DNA of 64,000 nt from Chinchilla lanigera. Taxonomy: Eukaryota > Chordata > Mammalia > Rodentia > Chinchillidae. Below the pieces are notes generated by a model. It did not search any database. It saw only the letters and a program-made list of their open reading frames with translations, and had not been told where the DNA came from. Shown piece after piece: positions 13,801-28,800 of the stretch. Both the position numbers and the translations under genes were made by a program. How positions within the stretch are numbered: position 1 is the first letter of the stretch; each line of letters starts with the position of its first letter. The DNA lies in NCBI RefSeq assembly GCF_000276665.1, contig NW_004955447.1, forward strand, positions 17,287,743 to 17,351,742. Reading direction: 5' to 3'.

Positions 13801-16800
13801 AATAACCCTTGAAATTTCTCTTGGTTCCTCAAGTAGAATTTACATCAAAAATCAAATATGATAGAGATTTTTAAAGTGAATGAGATTAAAATAATAAAAT
13901 ACACAAAATTTCATTCTTTATCCTGCTAAAGCAACACACTGCAACAGTGTTCTGAAAGTACAGATAACATTTTTATCTGAATTAGTTATTGGACTTGTAC
14001 TCTGGGCATTCTTTTAAAAAAATTACAATATTTTTTACTTTTACCTGAAAACTTACTTTTGAGAATAACTAATTTTATTCTTTACTACCAGGAAATCCTA
14101 TCAAAGAAAATTGACTAGAAAGTCTCAGAACTCACAGGGACTATATAATTAAGATTCCACAGAAAAAGAAATCTCAGCCGGGCGTAGTGGCGCACTGCTG
14201 TAATCCCAGCACCCGGGAGGCTGAGGCAGGCGGATTATTGTGAGTTTGAGAACAGACTGGGCTACAGAGTGAGCTCAAGGTCAGCCTGAACTGCATAGCA
14301 AGACCCTGTCTCAAAAAGACAAAAAAAAAAAAAGAAAAAGAAATCTCACGTTGGGAGACCAAGGCAGGAGGAACAGCACAAGTCTGAAATCAGACTGGGT
14401 TACAAAGTGAGTTCAAGACCAGCCTATACTACATAGTGAGACCTTGTTACAAAACAAAAAGGAAAAAGAAATCTAAGAAAGTCAAATTTTGGTAATTTTC
14501 CCCTTTATTTTGTATAAGGTAATATAAACAAAAGCATCTTATAAATTCATGTATTTAAAAGTTCTTCAAATAATTAAAAATACAAGAACATAAGGTTAAT
14601 AAGCTAGAGAGGAAGAAAGCCTAAAATCCTAAACAACAAAAACAAAACCAAAATTCCCCCTCATAGGCCAGAAATATTTAGAACCCCTCAGACTAACTGC
14701 TGTTGGCAACGCTCTCCACACCCCATCACAGATACTTCTCATTACAACCCTGAGAATGAAGTTACGATTTCCCTTTGGGCCGGCTCAGAAAAACGCCAAC
14801 ACCTACGGCTGCACTCTCCGCAGTTAGAGACTCTAAAACACAAACGGACGCTCCACGGTGGGTAAATCACAAGTCAAAGCGTAAAGCCAGGAGAGCTCGC
14901 ACATGCCTATAACCCCAACTATCAAGGAGGCTGCAGTACGAGAATGTAACATTTTCAGGCCAACCTGGACAGTTCGGGGAAACTGTCTCAAAAGTGAAGC
15001 GGGCTGGGGATGTAAATTAGCGGTACTTGCCGAGGAGTACTCCCTCCCCGCAAAACCCACACTACAGGACAACGGGTAGACTCAATGGAATGGCAGGTTC
15101 GTACACTATAGCTAAATAGAAAAGGGGGGACGTTTCAGTGGAGTTAACTTCTACAGGTCCTTAATACTGATTAGATTTTATCATTAAGTAATGAAAACCA
15201 CCTGGGGATATTTTACCAGGATGTGGTACAAGAAAGAGGAATTAATGTGCAGCACAGGGAAAAGAAAAAGATTTACTGAGCACCAGTTTACATGGGTCAA
15301 GGCAATTTATTGTAAAAGGCCAGAAGTATAAGTGGGAAGACACATGCTAGGTCTTCATTAATAAGATAATTAAAAACTGTTACTAATACCCTAAAAAACG
15401 TAATTTGGGAGGTAAAAATATGGTACAGTCTAATAAAAATTTGTTCCTGTCCTAATGAGACAAAACAACACCGATGATCTAAACGTCAGGGAGTATCTAA
15501 TGTTTAAAAAGAGCCTTACCTTAGATCAGGTGATTCGGCCCTCCCATATCGATCCTGCCACTTCCCAACGCTGGAATTGGCTTTTCTGGAGGCAGTACTT
15601 GTCTGAGACTGAGAAGAGGTGCTGTTTCTGGCGAGATAAATTTTCTATGTTTTTTCTTACATATTGTTGCCTCTGACCCCCCTTTTTCTGTTTTTGTTTT
15701 TGTTTTTAATTCTTGACATGCTTTTTCTAAAGTCCTTTAGCACACCTGTACATCAAGGTACTAAAACGACTAGTGGAATTTAAATATAGGTATGTTATCA
15801 ACATTTTAGTAACTGGAATATTTTTAGAGAAAAACCAGTACGATGTCAAAATGCATAAATGAGAAAAGAACCAAGGGCTAGACTCAGGTTAAAATACATT
15901 ATAGAGAAATAAATTTCTGTGCCTCTATGAACTAATAACATTAATTTCTGCAGTTTTATAAAACTGTACTCAAAATATTGCTACTTCTTTCCCTGTATTC
16001 TTTAAGATATATGTACTGTTCGTGCAACCAGTTAATAGTTAACACTGATGTGTCTCAAAAAAACCTACACTACATATATTTTATTAAAATTCCACTTCAA
16101 ATATAACATAACTCTTTCAAAGTAAAATCCCAAGGACACTTAATTTTATCCCCAGGGGCACCCTGCTAACCCTTTAAAAGACCATTAAAATGCTCTTTCA
16201 AAGTAACTGGAAAAATGTCCACATATTAACTTATTTATGTAAAAAAGACACAAGGGGAGAATAAACCAGAAATTAAATGAAATGTTACTGACAAGAATGA
16301 AAGAAATAGACAACAGCACGACAATCTCTGTGATTTAGGAAACAGAAAATACAGTGACCATCTCTGGACAGTTTGGCCTTTGGAATGATGTTGTATGTTT
16401 TATATATGCAAAAGCAATTATAACAGTAACCATGAAAGAAAAGAAATGCCAAAAGATGCTATGAACCAAATTATATTTTAAATAATGCATATTACCACTT
16501 TGAAGGAAATTCTTGAACACAATTATTCTGACTACCATCGTTCTAAAGAAAGAAAAATAACCATAAACAGAACTTAAACTTTACTTAATGGATTTGTTTT
16601 TTGTAATGTTAAGTGTAGAAGTTCCAAAATCTACTTTGAGTGTATTTGAAGAGCACTCAAATGAGTAATTATACTGAAGTTATCAAGAGTCAGGTTCTCA
16701 TTATGAGAAAAGGGAGAGGGAAGAATTCTGGGGTATTCAATTGGATGTAAAAGGAATATATCACAATTAAAATTTTTTAAAATTACATATTAAAAAATTT

Positions 16801-19800
16801 CATATTGAAACTGCTGATTTTCTCCTAGTTTTGAGCGCTGAAATGGCCTGGAAATAAATAATAACAACCCAGTCTAATGAACACAGCTATGACCCTGCTT
16901 TTGATTTTTAATTATTTCCCACTCAGAAGAGCCACTTCAAGAAATGGCTTCTTCTTGGGAAGAAGGTTGGAAAGCACAAGGTACGTCTGGAAAATTTTGC
17001 TTTGTCAGTTAAGGAATCTTAAAAAAAAAAAAAAAGTGACATGCCAGACGTCATAGGAGCAGTCTGAAGAGGCTTGCCCTGACCAAATTTGGAATGATTG
17101 TAGTATCAAAATAAATTATACTTTATATAAATCATACATATGCTTTCCATACATCATAGTGTGTCCTACAATTATATAACAGAATGTACTTGCTCTTAAA
17201 TCATATTTATAAGCCATACATGCACAACTTTCACACATAAAATACGAACAGATCAATCTAAGGGTCATGTAAGTGGAGGGTGCAGAAACCTCATTTTTAG
17301 AGTGGCAAATAATGTTGAGAAATGAAAGACCTAGATAATCACTATTCTGCAATAACTACAATAACTGATTAAATGAAAATCGTCAACGGATGTTAAAATT
17401 CTTGGACAGTTTGAAGAAGAATGGACTATTTCCACTCACTTTCCCTACAAAACTACTTATTAAATACAAGGGGGAAAATAGTAGCTCTTTGGTACAGAAA
17501 GAAACCCAAAGGACACAAGTAAGTGATTAAAGTTCCCATCACTAATAACGGGAAAAGTGGGTATACATCTTTAAGATTAATGCACAGAGGACACTCATCA
17601 CTTAAAGATACGGTATCCCAAAAAAGCAAAACTTAAATCTCACACATAGTGAGGCGATAGCAAGCAAATCCAGAGTCAGTGACCCTTTACAAAAACTGGA
17701 CTATACTCTTAAACGCACTGTCACAAGACACAATGAAAGGCTGGGAAGCTATTCCACATTTAACAAGATACGAGTCAAATGTGATGAGTGATCCGGATTA
17801 AACCCTCAATCAAAGAGAAAGGAAGTGCAATAAAGGACACTATTAGGGTAACTGGCAAAGTGTCTGGCTTCCAGACTGTTAAAGTATTAATTCATTATTA
17901 GATTTTTCTGACTTTGGTAAGCATGTCCTGTGCTCATACTAAGATTATGTAGCTGAATTTACTTGATCTTAAAATATACCATGGAAGAATTTAGGACTCA
18001 AGGGGAATAATACCCATGATTAACATTCAAATGACTCAGGAAAAATTTTTTTCAGAATTATAAAGCAAGTATGACATGTTAAAACCTGGTGACTCTATAC
18101 ATATGAAAGTTCTTCGTGCTTTTTTTTTTAACACAGGGTCTCACTACGGATGCAGGATGGCCTTGAACTTACTTATGTAGCCCAGGCTTGCCGCAAACTC
18201 ACGGCAATCCTCCCGCCTCAGCTTTCCAAGTACTGGGATTACAAGCATGCACCACCACACCGAACCTTTGTACTTTTCTTTCAACTCTTTGTAAGTATGA
18301 ATTTTTGTCAAAATAATACAAAAACATAAAAACAAAAATGAAGGGGGGACAACAGGAACTTTTACGGAAAATAGTAATGTTGTTTAATGATTTATGTGCT
18401 GGTTTACATGGAGATGTCCTGTTTTTGAAAAGTTATCAAGCTGTCAACTCATAATATGTTGTTTATGTATATACTTCCAAAATGTTAAGTATTATGAAAT
18501 CTTTTAAAGATTAAGCAAAACATTCTGATACGTTAAATACTAAATATAAGATTTTACTTAAGTATGTCAATTTGCTGGGCAGTCCAGAAAGTCAGAAACT
18601 TGGTACTTCTATATACAGTAACCATGCAATCCAAGATTTTAGCAATGGAAATATAGTACTTGAGTCAGTAGTACAGTTCATTGCTCTTAAATATCTGCTC
18701 GGAAGTCCCTATTACATTTTGATAATAACATTACTGTCTTTTCTCCAAAGTCAATAAAATCTTACTTCCAAAGATTCTTTCTATCTGTTTTAAGGGAAAC
18801 AGTTCACAGTGAAGGCACTTCTGAGCAACTGAAGATGAATCAAAGCACAAACTTTCCTAGTGAGTAACGGGCCACGTCCTTTACATGTAGACTACACGTG
18901 AGTGTTGGCGTGCTACAGCGTTTCTACAGGCTGCACAGGTAACTATTCATGCTTTTGTTTAGTAGACATGAGCCTAATGTTCCCATCCCTCCTTCACCCA
19001 CGTCTTACTGTCCCTCACCCGTCTCTACCTTTTCATTTCTCCTTACCCTTCTCTCCTACTTCCATGATCCAACATTATAATCAGCCCCACAAGCACATGC
19101 CACCTTCTTGGCGTCCCTGTCCTGTCATATTTATCTGGTGTAACCTCCACCCCTACTAAATGCAATTCTAGTTTTCCTCCATAAATACACAAATACTTGA
19201 CGAGAGCAAGAAAAACACACCATCAGCAAGTTGCTATGTTTCACTTTATGTCACGGCATTAACCTCAAGAAAAAATGGAAATACATAGTTTCTCTCCCTG
19301 CACCATCAACTTTTCACTTTATTAACCCACTGGTTAGCAAATAAGAATGACATAATTTCTCCCATCTTGGGAGAGAAGCCCTTTCTGGATCCCACATTTC
19401 CCTCTAGCTACTGCCAAGCAATTCTTGTTTTCCCTCGTTCATTAACATACTCCAAAGAAAGACTACTTTCATGCCTTCTCTCCTCTTGAACCTTCATCAC
19501 CCCATTTCCTCCATCTTTTCTCTTCCAGGTAAGTCTGCATCTTATTTTTGCTGGGAAGAGCAATCAGAAGAGAACTTCTAGTTGTTTCCAGAACTACAAC
19601 CATTCGCCTGTCTCCCTGCATGTGGCCCTGTATCTACTCTGCATTCTCTTTTTTTTTGCCTTTTCTTGAGACAGGGTCTCACTCTGCAGTTCAGGCTGGC
19701 CTTGAACTCACTTTGTGGCCCAGGTTAGTCTCGAACTCGTAAGGATCCTCCTGCCTCAGCCTCCCGAGTGCTGGGATTACAGGTATGTGCCACCACGCCC

Positions 19801-22800
19801 GGCCTACCCTGCATTCTCTACTGCTGAGAATTAACTGTTTGCTGTCTGTGCTCCCACATAGGCTTAACCTTTCTCCTCACACATTACACCTTCTGGTCTT
19901 ATTCAGGACACTGGCCTATGACTGTTCCTTTCCCTATTTGTCCATTAATAATTTCCTGTTTAGTAAATAACCTGTGAAGTCTACAAAATACTGCAATTTC
20001 TTTTATTTTAAATAATCTTCTTATGAACCCATACTTCCCTCTGGATACCAGTTCCTAGTCCCCCCAAAAGACTGTCTTTTTAAAAAAAGTATCTTTTTCC
20101 TAAATTATTTCCTCTCATGCCCTTTGAACCCAATCCAATGGCTCTATCTATACTTTGTACACTGAAAATGATCCTAGTCAGCATCACCAGTGACCATCAC
20201 ATTGGAAAATCCAATAGCTCTTCTCACTCTTCATCTTTTTAACCAATTATTAATGTTTAATATTAACAGTTGAGCATTCCTTCTTAAAACACATTCAATA
20301 TATACACCAGGGTTTTCTTCCTACTTCACTAGTCTTTCTTATTGGTCTCGTCTTACAGATCTATTTTTCTGGTGTACAAAGAAGTACCCTATCATTTCTG
20401 CACCAATACTTATCTTTTATAGCTAATTCCATTCCACAGCTGCATTTCAATACAACTGATACAGTCACCATCACAAATCTGTATCCTAGCTGATTCTCTT
20501 CCCCTCTACTCCAGATCCACATACCCAACTTCCCAGTCAGGTTTTCCGTTTGTATGCTAAACAGTCATTTCAATTTTACTGTAGTAAACTGAACTCTTGG
20601 TCTTCCTCCTCCAAAAGCCACGCCTCCTGTTATCTTTTCCATCTCAGCAATGATAACTCCCTCATTCAAACTGAGTTGAGGACAAAATCCTTGGATTCAC
20701 CCTTGACATCTTTCTCTTTAAAATCTACACCAGATCCATCAAGACAGGTTTTTTGTTGTTGTTTGTCTGTTTGTTTTTTTTGAAATACAGTCTCACTATG
20801 TAATTCAGGCTGGCCTTGACTCACTAGGTAGTGCAGGCTGGCCTAACTCACAGTGATCCTCCTGCCTCAGCCTCCCCGAGGCTGAAATTACAGGCATACT
20901 CCATCTTGTGGGGTTCACAGTAAGTTATTGGCTACCGTTTGAAATACATCAATAGTACCTGACAACGTAACCATCTTCACCACTACCATCTTGACCCAGG
21001 TCACCATTATCTCCTGCCTAGGAACTGCTACAAGTTTCCAACAGTCCCTGTTTCCACCCTTAGTCACGCTAGAGGCTATTCTTAGTAAAGCTCCTAAACT
21101 GAGTTTTTAAAACCCAACCCAAGTAACAATAACAAAATACAAAAAGCAGAGCACAGAAAACTGAAGCTGTTTTTAAATAGTTTAATTATACAGCAAACTT
21201 CTAGCGTATTTTCAATCACCAGTTATAAAATACTTTATGCAAATTAAGTCATTTAAAACATATAACTACAGTGGCAGAGAAGCACTATTGCTACATTTTA
21301 CAGATTAGAAAAACCTGATTTAACAAGATTAAGAAATATGCCCAAGGACACACAACTAGTAAACTGCAAAGCCAGATTTTGAATCTCAAAAGTCTAATTC
21401 CAGTTCCAAGCTCTCAATATCATGCTATACTGCAGAATACTATAAATTCAATGAATCAAAATTGACTTTAAAAAAAAAAAGCAAAAGCCAAAATACTATA
21501 TTACTTACTATTAGTATACTACTTAGTATACTATTACTATACTAAATACTATTAAAAGTATCAATATCCTTAGCTATAATAAATTCTTCAAACACCTTAT
21601 GAGACTTATTTAAACAATTAATATATGTCTATGATATTCCACAAAAATCTTGAATTGCTTTCTGACATTTAATTTTGCCTGAAAGTTCCAAAAATTTTCA
21701 TATTAGGGTTAAACAACATATTCCCGTAAGGTCTTTTCCTGCAGTAGTGTATTATAAAGCATAATCTCTTACAGCAATAAAAAAATTATAGAAAAATGAA
21801 AACAGAAAATTATATAAATAAAGAAGCAACATGACAGGTAAACGATGTGGCTGAGAAATAATAACAGCTGGGTTGATTTGTTTCAGGCTCAGATTTAAGT
21901 CACCTTTATCTAACTCAGGAATAAACTGCCTGACATTCTGAAACTTCTCTCATCTTAGTCTGTCATTTGCCATTTTCCTTGTAGTAGGGCAGAAAGGTAA
22001 CTATTCGTCACGTTTGAGAAAAAGGGTATTTTGCAGCATATATATTCCTTTTAAATCTAATCTTTGTGGACACAAAGCTAAGTGTTATCATTTAAAACCA
22101 AACAGATAAAAGAAAGTGGTTTTAATATACAAAGTTTTTCCAGGATGAAATTTCTACTATCTTTTACTAAAATCAACAAAACACCTTTAAACCCAATAGC
22201 TCTGGAGTTAGGAAGTCTGATAACTCTGTAAGAGTAACACACACAGGCAATAGAAAGATGCTTGCTAGCACCTCTCCTGAAAACAAGATCACTGTCTCTC
22301 ACACGCACAGAACTATACACTGTACTTCACTTCTTGCTTACCCAGATTTTTCTTTAAGACAGAATACCGCCCTAAAATGTTTTTCGCAAAGAATTCATTT
22401 TGTATAAAAGTGGAAAGTTTCAGTTTTTGTTAGTAAATGCTGAGAGGTTTTATAAAAACATAAAGATAACAATTCATAGAATAACTGAGTTACAACAGTC
22501 TAACTAACCTGCTTGGTGGAAGTCCAGTTTTGAACAAGGATGGAGGAGAAGTAAACTCAGCTTTTGTGGAAGGAAGTGCTGCTTCTTTCTCTGAATTTCC
22601 AGTTCTCCCCTGTTGTACCTAAAAAAAAAAAAAACCACAAAAAAAAACCCACAGAAAAAACCTGTATTATTAGCTTTTTAAATTTAATAGCACACTCAAA
22701 GTGCACTTTAGATATTAGATCTGAAACATTTGATTTAAAGTTAAACACAAACACTGTTTCATGGCTGAATAATTATTAACAGTAACCTATGTTAGAGGAG

Positions 22801-25800
22801 CACTAAGTAAAAGGCACCCAAGATGGACTATGGGATCGCAGTGTTTGAACTACTAAATGGACACTTTTCTGCAGCCAGGCACGGTGGCGTGGTGGCACAG
22901 GCACGTAATCCCAGCACTTGGGAGGCTAGGGAAGGGGAACTGTGAGTTCAAGACCCGTCGGGACTACACAGCAAGATCCTGTCTCAAAAGCTCAAAACAG
23001 TAATTAAAAAAAAAAATAGTTTAGCTTTTGCCACTTAAAAGCCCTAAGTCTTTGGGCCTTTTATAAATTCCCCCAGATGGACAGAAGTCAGTCTGAGACA
23101 CCTGGTTATGATGCCACATTTCAGAGTTCAAGAAAGGTCCTGAAGGAACTTCCTTCTCTACTCACTACCCTTACCCAGGCAAACACTCAACGACCATTTT
23201 AGCCATTCCACTTTCTATTTAGACTTGGTGCAGCACTAACGCAACTAATCTGCTCCTATACATTCGTGTAATTTCTCCCATACTCCCAGCAGCACCGCCA
23301 TGCTGCCAGCCCACCCAGAGGCATGGGGTCTGTCATCCGTCTTTCTCCTTTTCCTTCTTTACATTAACTTCTGAACCAGGCGGCCCAGCGCCTCTGCTTC
23401 TATCATACTCTCCCAGTGTAGTCTAGTCATGCTCCTCTAGTCTGGTGTTTATGCTTATCTATCTTAAAATCATCAGATTATTAAATCTGAACAAAATTGC
23501 CCTGTACTTACATAACATCACACTTTATTTTAAACCCTATTTAAATTTTACTGTCTCTATTTTATTTAAATTCAACATCACTCTCCTTCCCCATGAGATA
23601 AAGGCCAAGAGAATCTCAGATACTTTGATGAATCACTGAGTTGATTCCAGAAATCATCTCCCTCCCCACTGATCATTCTGTGAGGGGAAAATAATTTTTT
23701 TTGGTTTATTTAAGCATCTATATCCTGATTTCTTATTAACTGGAATCCAACCCAATCTCTAACTGATACTAGGGTTTAGCACTGAGTTTATTTGAAAAGG
23801 ATGAGTTTCACTGGTTTTTTAAAGTCCATTTAAAATGTAGAGAAGCTAACAAGAGAAGAGGATTAGCACTAAGGCAATGGAGACAGACCATGGTGACTGA
23901 AAACAGACAGTCCACAATAACACTAAAAGAGAAATCTGGTGACAGGGAAGTAAACCTAATTCAGTTCCCAAACATTTATTAACTATCTCCTACTTACCAC
24001 ATTCTGAGGCTACAGTCAGAAATACACAAATCTCAGTGAAAACCTGAAATACGAGACCAACAGCTGGGAGTTGTGGCACATGCCTGTATTCCAGCACAGG
24101 ACTCTGGAGGTCAAGGCAGGAGGACCGCTACAAGTCTGAAGCCACCTAGGCTACACAGTACAGTAAGTTCAGCACCAGCCTAAACTACACAGTGAAACCT
24201 TGTCTCAAACAAAAAGTATATATATGAAAAAAAATATTAGATGTAAGGTACATTACTGCCACAGCTATAGACATCCACTAGGGATACTGGAATGTATTCT
24301 CTGCAGATATGTGAAGACTATTATATCATTTAAACTACCAGCCTCGGAGGGGCTTTCCCTCACTATTCCCATTCTTATCATGTTATTACTTTCAAAATTT
24401 TCTTCATAGGCTTTATCACTAATATTATTATCTGAAATTGCTTCATTTTGTATGACTACTGTCTGGTGCCACTATAATGGAGAATCACTGAAGACATGAA
24501 CTATGCATACTAAAAAGCTGTATCCTAAGTGTCCAGAAAAAGTATGTGGCATGCAATAAATAACAAATGTTTGTTATTTGATTAACTGTGGGACTCACCT
24601 TAAATGTCACTTCTTCAAAGTCCTTCAAGGGACATGTTTATATAATTTTGCAAGATTACTTAGTTACTATGCATCTTCCCCACTAAGACAGATAAACTGC
24701 AAAACTATGGGGTTCATGTCTAATACGTGCATCTTACCTCCCCACCCAAGTGTAATGTCCTTTCTGGCATTGTAAATGCTCAATTAAAACAGGGACAGAG
24801 AAAAGGAAAAGTTTGGGAAGGTGAAGTGGGAGAGAACTTAAAAGGGGAAGATGGAAGAATAGATACCAAAAAATAACATCTACAGGAGGAGGAAAGGAGA
24901 AGATAGGAAGATGGCAGATTCTTAAACATATAAAACTTGCGTGCACTTCCTTTTTTCCTGTCCTTAGTTTGTTCATAATATACTCACAGCAGAAAAAAAA
25001 AAAAAAAAAAAAAAAAATATACTCACAGAACAATGCTGAAAATTCTTACCATTTTAGCAACCTTCCCAGTCAACCGGAATTATCATTAACTACTCGTTTT
25101 TCTTAAGACTTTGCATTCAATACAAGTCTCAAAACTTGTACATAATGAGACTTATTATTTCCTATAACCTAATATTAAAAAAAGGACTGTAAGACATTAT
25201 TTTCCTAAAAAATAAAAATGTCTTACAAATCCAAACAAAACTAAAATCTATAACCTCAAGAAATTATTCAACTAACTGTATCAAAAGTTTTGAAATTATT
25301 TCTTTGAAACTTCTTCAGCTGCCCAGCATAGCATCACCTACAACAGTGTAAACATTCTGACCAACATCTAAAAAGGAAGAATCTCCTTAAGTTGTTGTAT
25401 ACCCAAATAAAAGCTTATGGTACTCTTTAAAATTATATTTATCAAAAAAGTTTAACAATCTAGGAAAACATTTAGCAAAAGATGTTAGGGATGAAAAATG
25501 GAAAAGCAGAAACCATAAATGAGTTAACACAACTGTGTTTCAACCAGTAATTGAAAAAAACTGAAAGAGCAACAACATTTAGGACTCAAAGCAGATGAAA
25601 AAAACAGTAGGTGAATGAGCAAACTAAATAAAGCTGAATCCTGCCAGCAATGAAAAAGCAAAGGCATATTCATTACCATGAGGGAACCCCAAAAGTTTCA
25701 GGAACTGACAACTCCAGCTCTCAAAACACTTGAATCAGCCAGCCATATACTTTCTGGGCAGGCTACTGGAATACTAGAATATCTTCCCCGAAAAAATCAT

Positions 25801-28800
25801 TATTGTCACAAAAAAGAGAACAATAAAAGCAAAACAACCTAAGGATATTAACGTGTAAAAAGCTTCTTGCTACCGCGAAGCCTACAATCAACAAATTCTA
25901 TTCATACACACAGATCTTCCATTCAACTTTTTGGTAGTCCACTCTGAGAAAAAGTCCAAGTAAAAAGCCAAAAACAGTAAAACTCAAAAAATCAGCCTGA
26001 AGAAAACAGATTGTACAAGAAAGGAAAACCTAACAGAAACAACCTATAATTAACATCCTTTGAGAGATATGGAGGAAGAAAAGATACTGACTACTGTAAA
26101 AAGACAGGGTACCACAATGAAATAACAAAAACTTTCTTGGGTATTAAAAATATAATAGCAAAAATGAAAACTGAGGAGAAAGGTTAAAAGGCTAAAGAAA
26201 TCCCTCAGGAGATAAATAACATCTCTAAAAGAAAGCAACAGAAAAAGCAAAACGAGAAAACAGCATCCCTAAAGTGAAGCATACGTACTTCCAAATTAAA
26301 GAGAGTCAGTGCTTCATTTAATGGATGAAAACAAATCAAGAAATGTGGTAACATCGGTTCCCGGTACCGGAGAAAAACCAAAAAAAAAAAAAGAAATGTG
26401 GTAACTGTGAAATTTCAGAACACAGGCAACAAAATTCACACTATATGCTTCTATAGAGAAAAAAATGCCTATGTACACACGTGTGCATAAATGAATAGAA
26501 AGTTTTTTTAAGAGAATGTTGTGGTTGCCGGGCATGGTGGCGCACGCCTGTAACCCCAGCACTCAGGAGGCTGAGGCAGAAGGATCTCTGTGAATTCTAG
26601 GCTAGCCTGGGCTACAAAGTGAGCTCAAGGCCAGCCTGAACTGCACAGCAAGACCCTGTCTCAAAAAAAAAAAAAAGAAACAAAATGCTGTGGCAAATTG
26701 TTCTTATCCACGTTACCCATTTCTAATAGCCACTTCTTTCCTGCCCCTTATCCCAAACGATATAATTACACAACTGTTTTTCTACCTAATTAAGAAACTA
26801 TTTTTAGATGTATAAAATGTCACATCATTTTGCTTCAAAACAAAAAAAAACCTAGCTGAGCATGGTGAACCGTGCCTACTATCCAAACTGTGCTCAGGGA
26901 AGAGGCTCGCAAGCTCAAAGGCTGGCATGGGTCATCAGCAAGACCCTAACCCAAACTAACAAAATAATAAAAGGGTAGGAACAGAGTTCAATGGTACAGT
27001 ACTTGCTTAGGTGTGTGAGGCCATGGGCCACATCACCAGTAACTCAAAAAATAAAAACAAAACTTACTCACATTGAAGTATTTCACCTTAGGAATATGAG
27101 TACGTTAATAACCCCTGAAGCTGTACGATAAAAACCTAGAGGTTCCTTGGTACTATTCTCATCACTTATTACCATGTTAGAATATTTACGTAATGAAAGG
27201 CAGAAAAAAGAGGTTGACAGGTTGTCTCACATGAAATCACAGCTCACCACTGAGCTCGGGCCCTAGTTTGTCTCGGTCCCTCTAACAGCACAAAGCCGCC
27301 CTCGCCAGCCTCTCCTGCATTCTACTATCCATCCCGCTGCTACTTCTTTTTCTAAAACACAGATCTATAAACTCTCTACTCCTAAAAACATTTCCTGCTG
27401 CCCACATAAATGTTTGCTGGCTAGTGTTTCTCATCATGGCTCTGTTTCCTACAAACCATGACAGACATAACAAAAAAAAGTTTGTCACACACATTATTAA
27501 ATATATACCTTATTCCCAAATCAGTATTTCTAACAGACATTATTAGTATTTAAGCACATTATGAAGGAAATCAAGTCCTTATTCAGAATCAAGTTCATAA
27601 GACTGGAACAGTCAAAAACCTCTCAAATAATCAAGACATTTCAAAATAAACTTTCAACATATATAGAAAATACATATACAAAATATATTCATGGTTACCT
27701 TGGATGATAGACCAGCCCAAAGGAATTTCTCTTTACTGTTTGTAGTCTACTCTAAAACATACACTATAGTCTAAAGGAGTTGACAGTTTATAATGGCAGT
27801 TCTAATTTCTATATTAAAAAAGCCAATGCCACTGCAAACAAATTAATTTAAGACAACTTGTCTATTCACTATAATCAAGAATAAAAAAATATTCAATGCC
27901 TAACCAGACAGTATCACCCAAAGAACCTGAGAACCATTTATAATAGGGCAGACAGCATCAAAATATTTACAGCAGGACAAGAACCAAATACTCACAGGAG
28001 AAATGCAAATTAACATTAAATTCTCCACACAGAGTTCTGTCCAGCAGAGCGCTGTATCTGTGGATACAGCACACGTACTGCATGAGACATTACTTCAGGG
28101 AACAGGGATAACGCCCCCCAATGGGCCCAGAGGTCCACATCCAGATCACAGAAGTTCCCCCGGCAAGTGACACAATCTAAAGGCTCTGCCCAGCGTTATT
28201 CAAGGTGAGAATCAAATACCGAGAGAAAGAAAGCAGAGCACCCAGCCAAGTTCCAAGAAAACAGGTACGAAAGTAATTACTGCTGGCTGGCTCTGTGGTC
28301 ATACCCTGGCAGGGGGAGGCCTGAAGTCAGACCTGACGCCCAAGTGGTTGGTGGTACCAGCCTTCACTCCCTCACACAAACTTGCTCTTTCTAAATATCA
28401 GTTTTAAAAAGCAAGGGCTTTATCTCATTTTTTGAGTTCTCAGGGACTCTCAGAGAATGTATAAAATTCTAGAAAATATCTTGAATTACAAGAGAAATCA
28501 TACCAATGATGTCAGTGTCATATAGATGACAAACATATCACAATCCTATTTGTTCAAAGATAATTAGGAAAAATAAACCTCTAATTGTGCTGATAAAGGT
28601 TAGAATACAATCCAAAATGAGGGCTCCATCTGTTGTCGTGGACTTTTATATTCTAGAAGCAAACATGTAGTAGACACAAAATATAATCTCAACATGTAGC
28701 AAAGAACAGCTTTACTTGGCATTTGTTAGTATGATAGGCTATAAAAACACATGCTTGCAGAAGTGGAGATAAAAAACAATCAGCAAATTTGTAAGTCACC

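Larger units (their letters stand above)
6823..15519 (-). other. FIP1L1 intron 11
   Basis: 8.7 kb. It contains B1, ID and MIR copies and the mariner-like relic (10000-10570). Stretches 7820-9790, 10600-12080 and 12200-14160 show no gene or repeat I can name. Open frames around 9000-9500 and 11540-11909 lack codon structure or homology that I recognise. Confidence 0.8.
15628..22508 (-). other. FIP1L1 intron 10
   Basis: 6.9 kb. B1 elements lie at 18120, 19650 and 20749, a MIR at 21290, and a possible ancient repeat at 20160-21120. Region 15700-18100 is AT-rich with nothing recognised. Confidence 0.8.
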
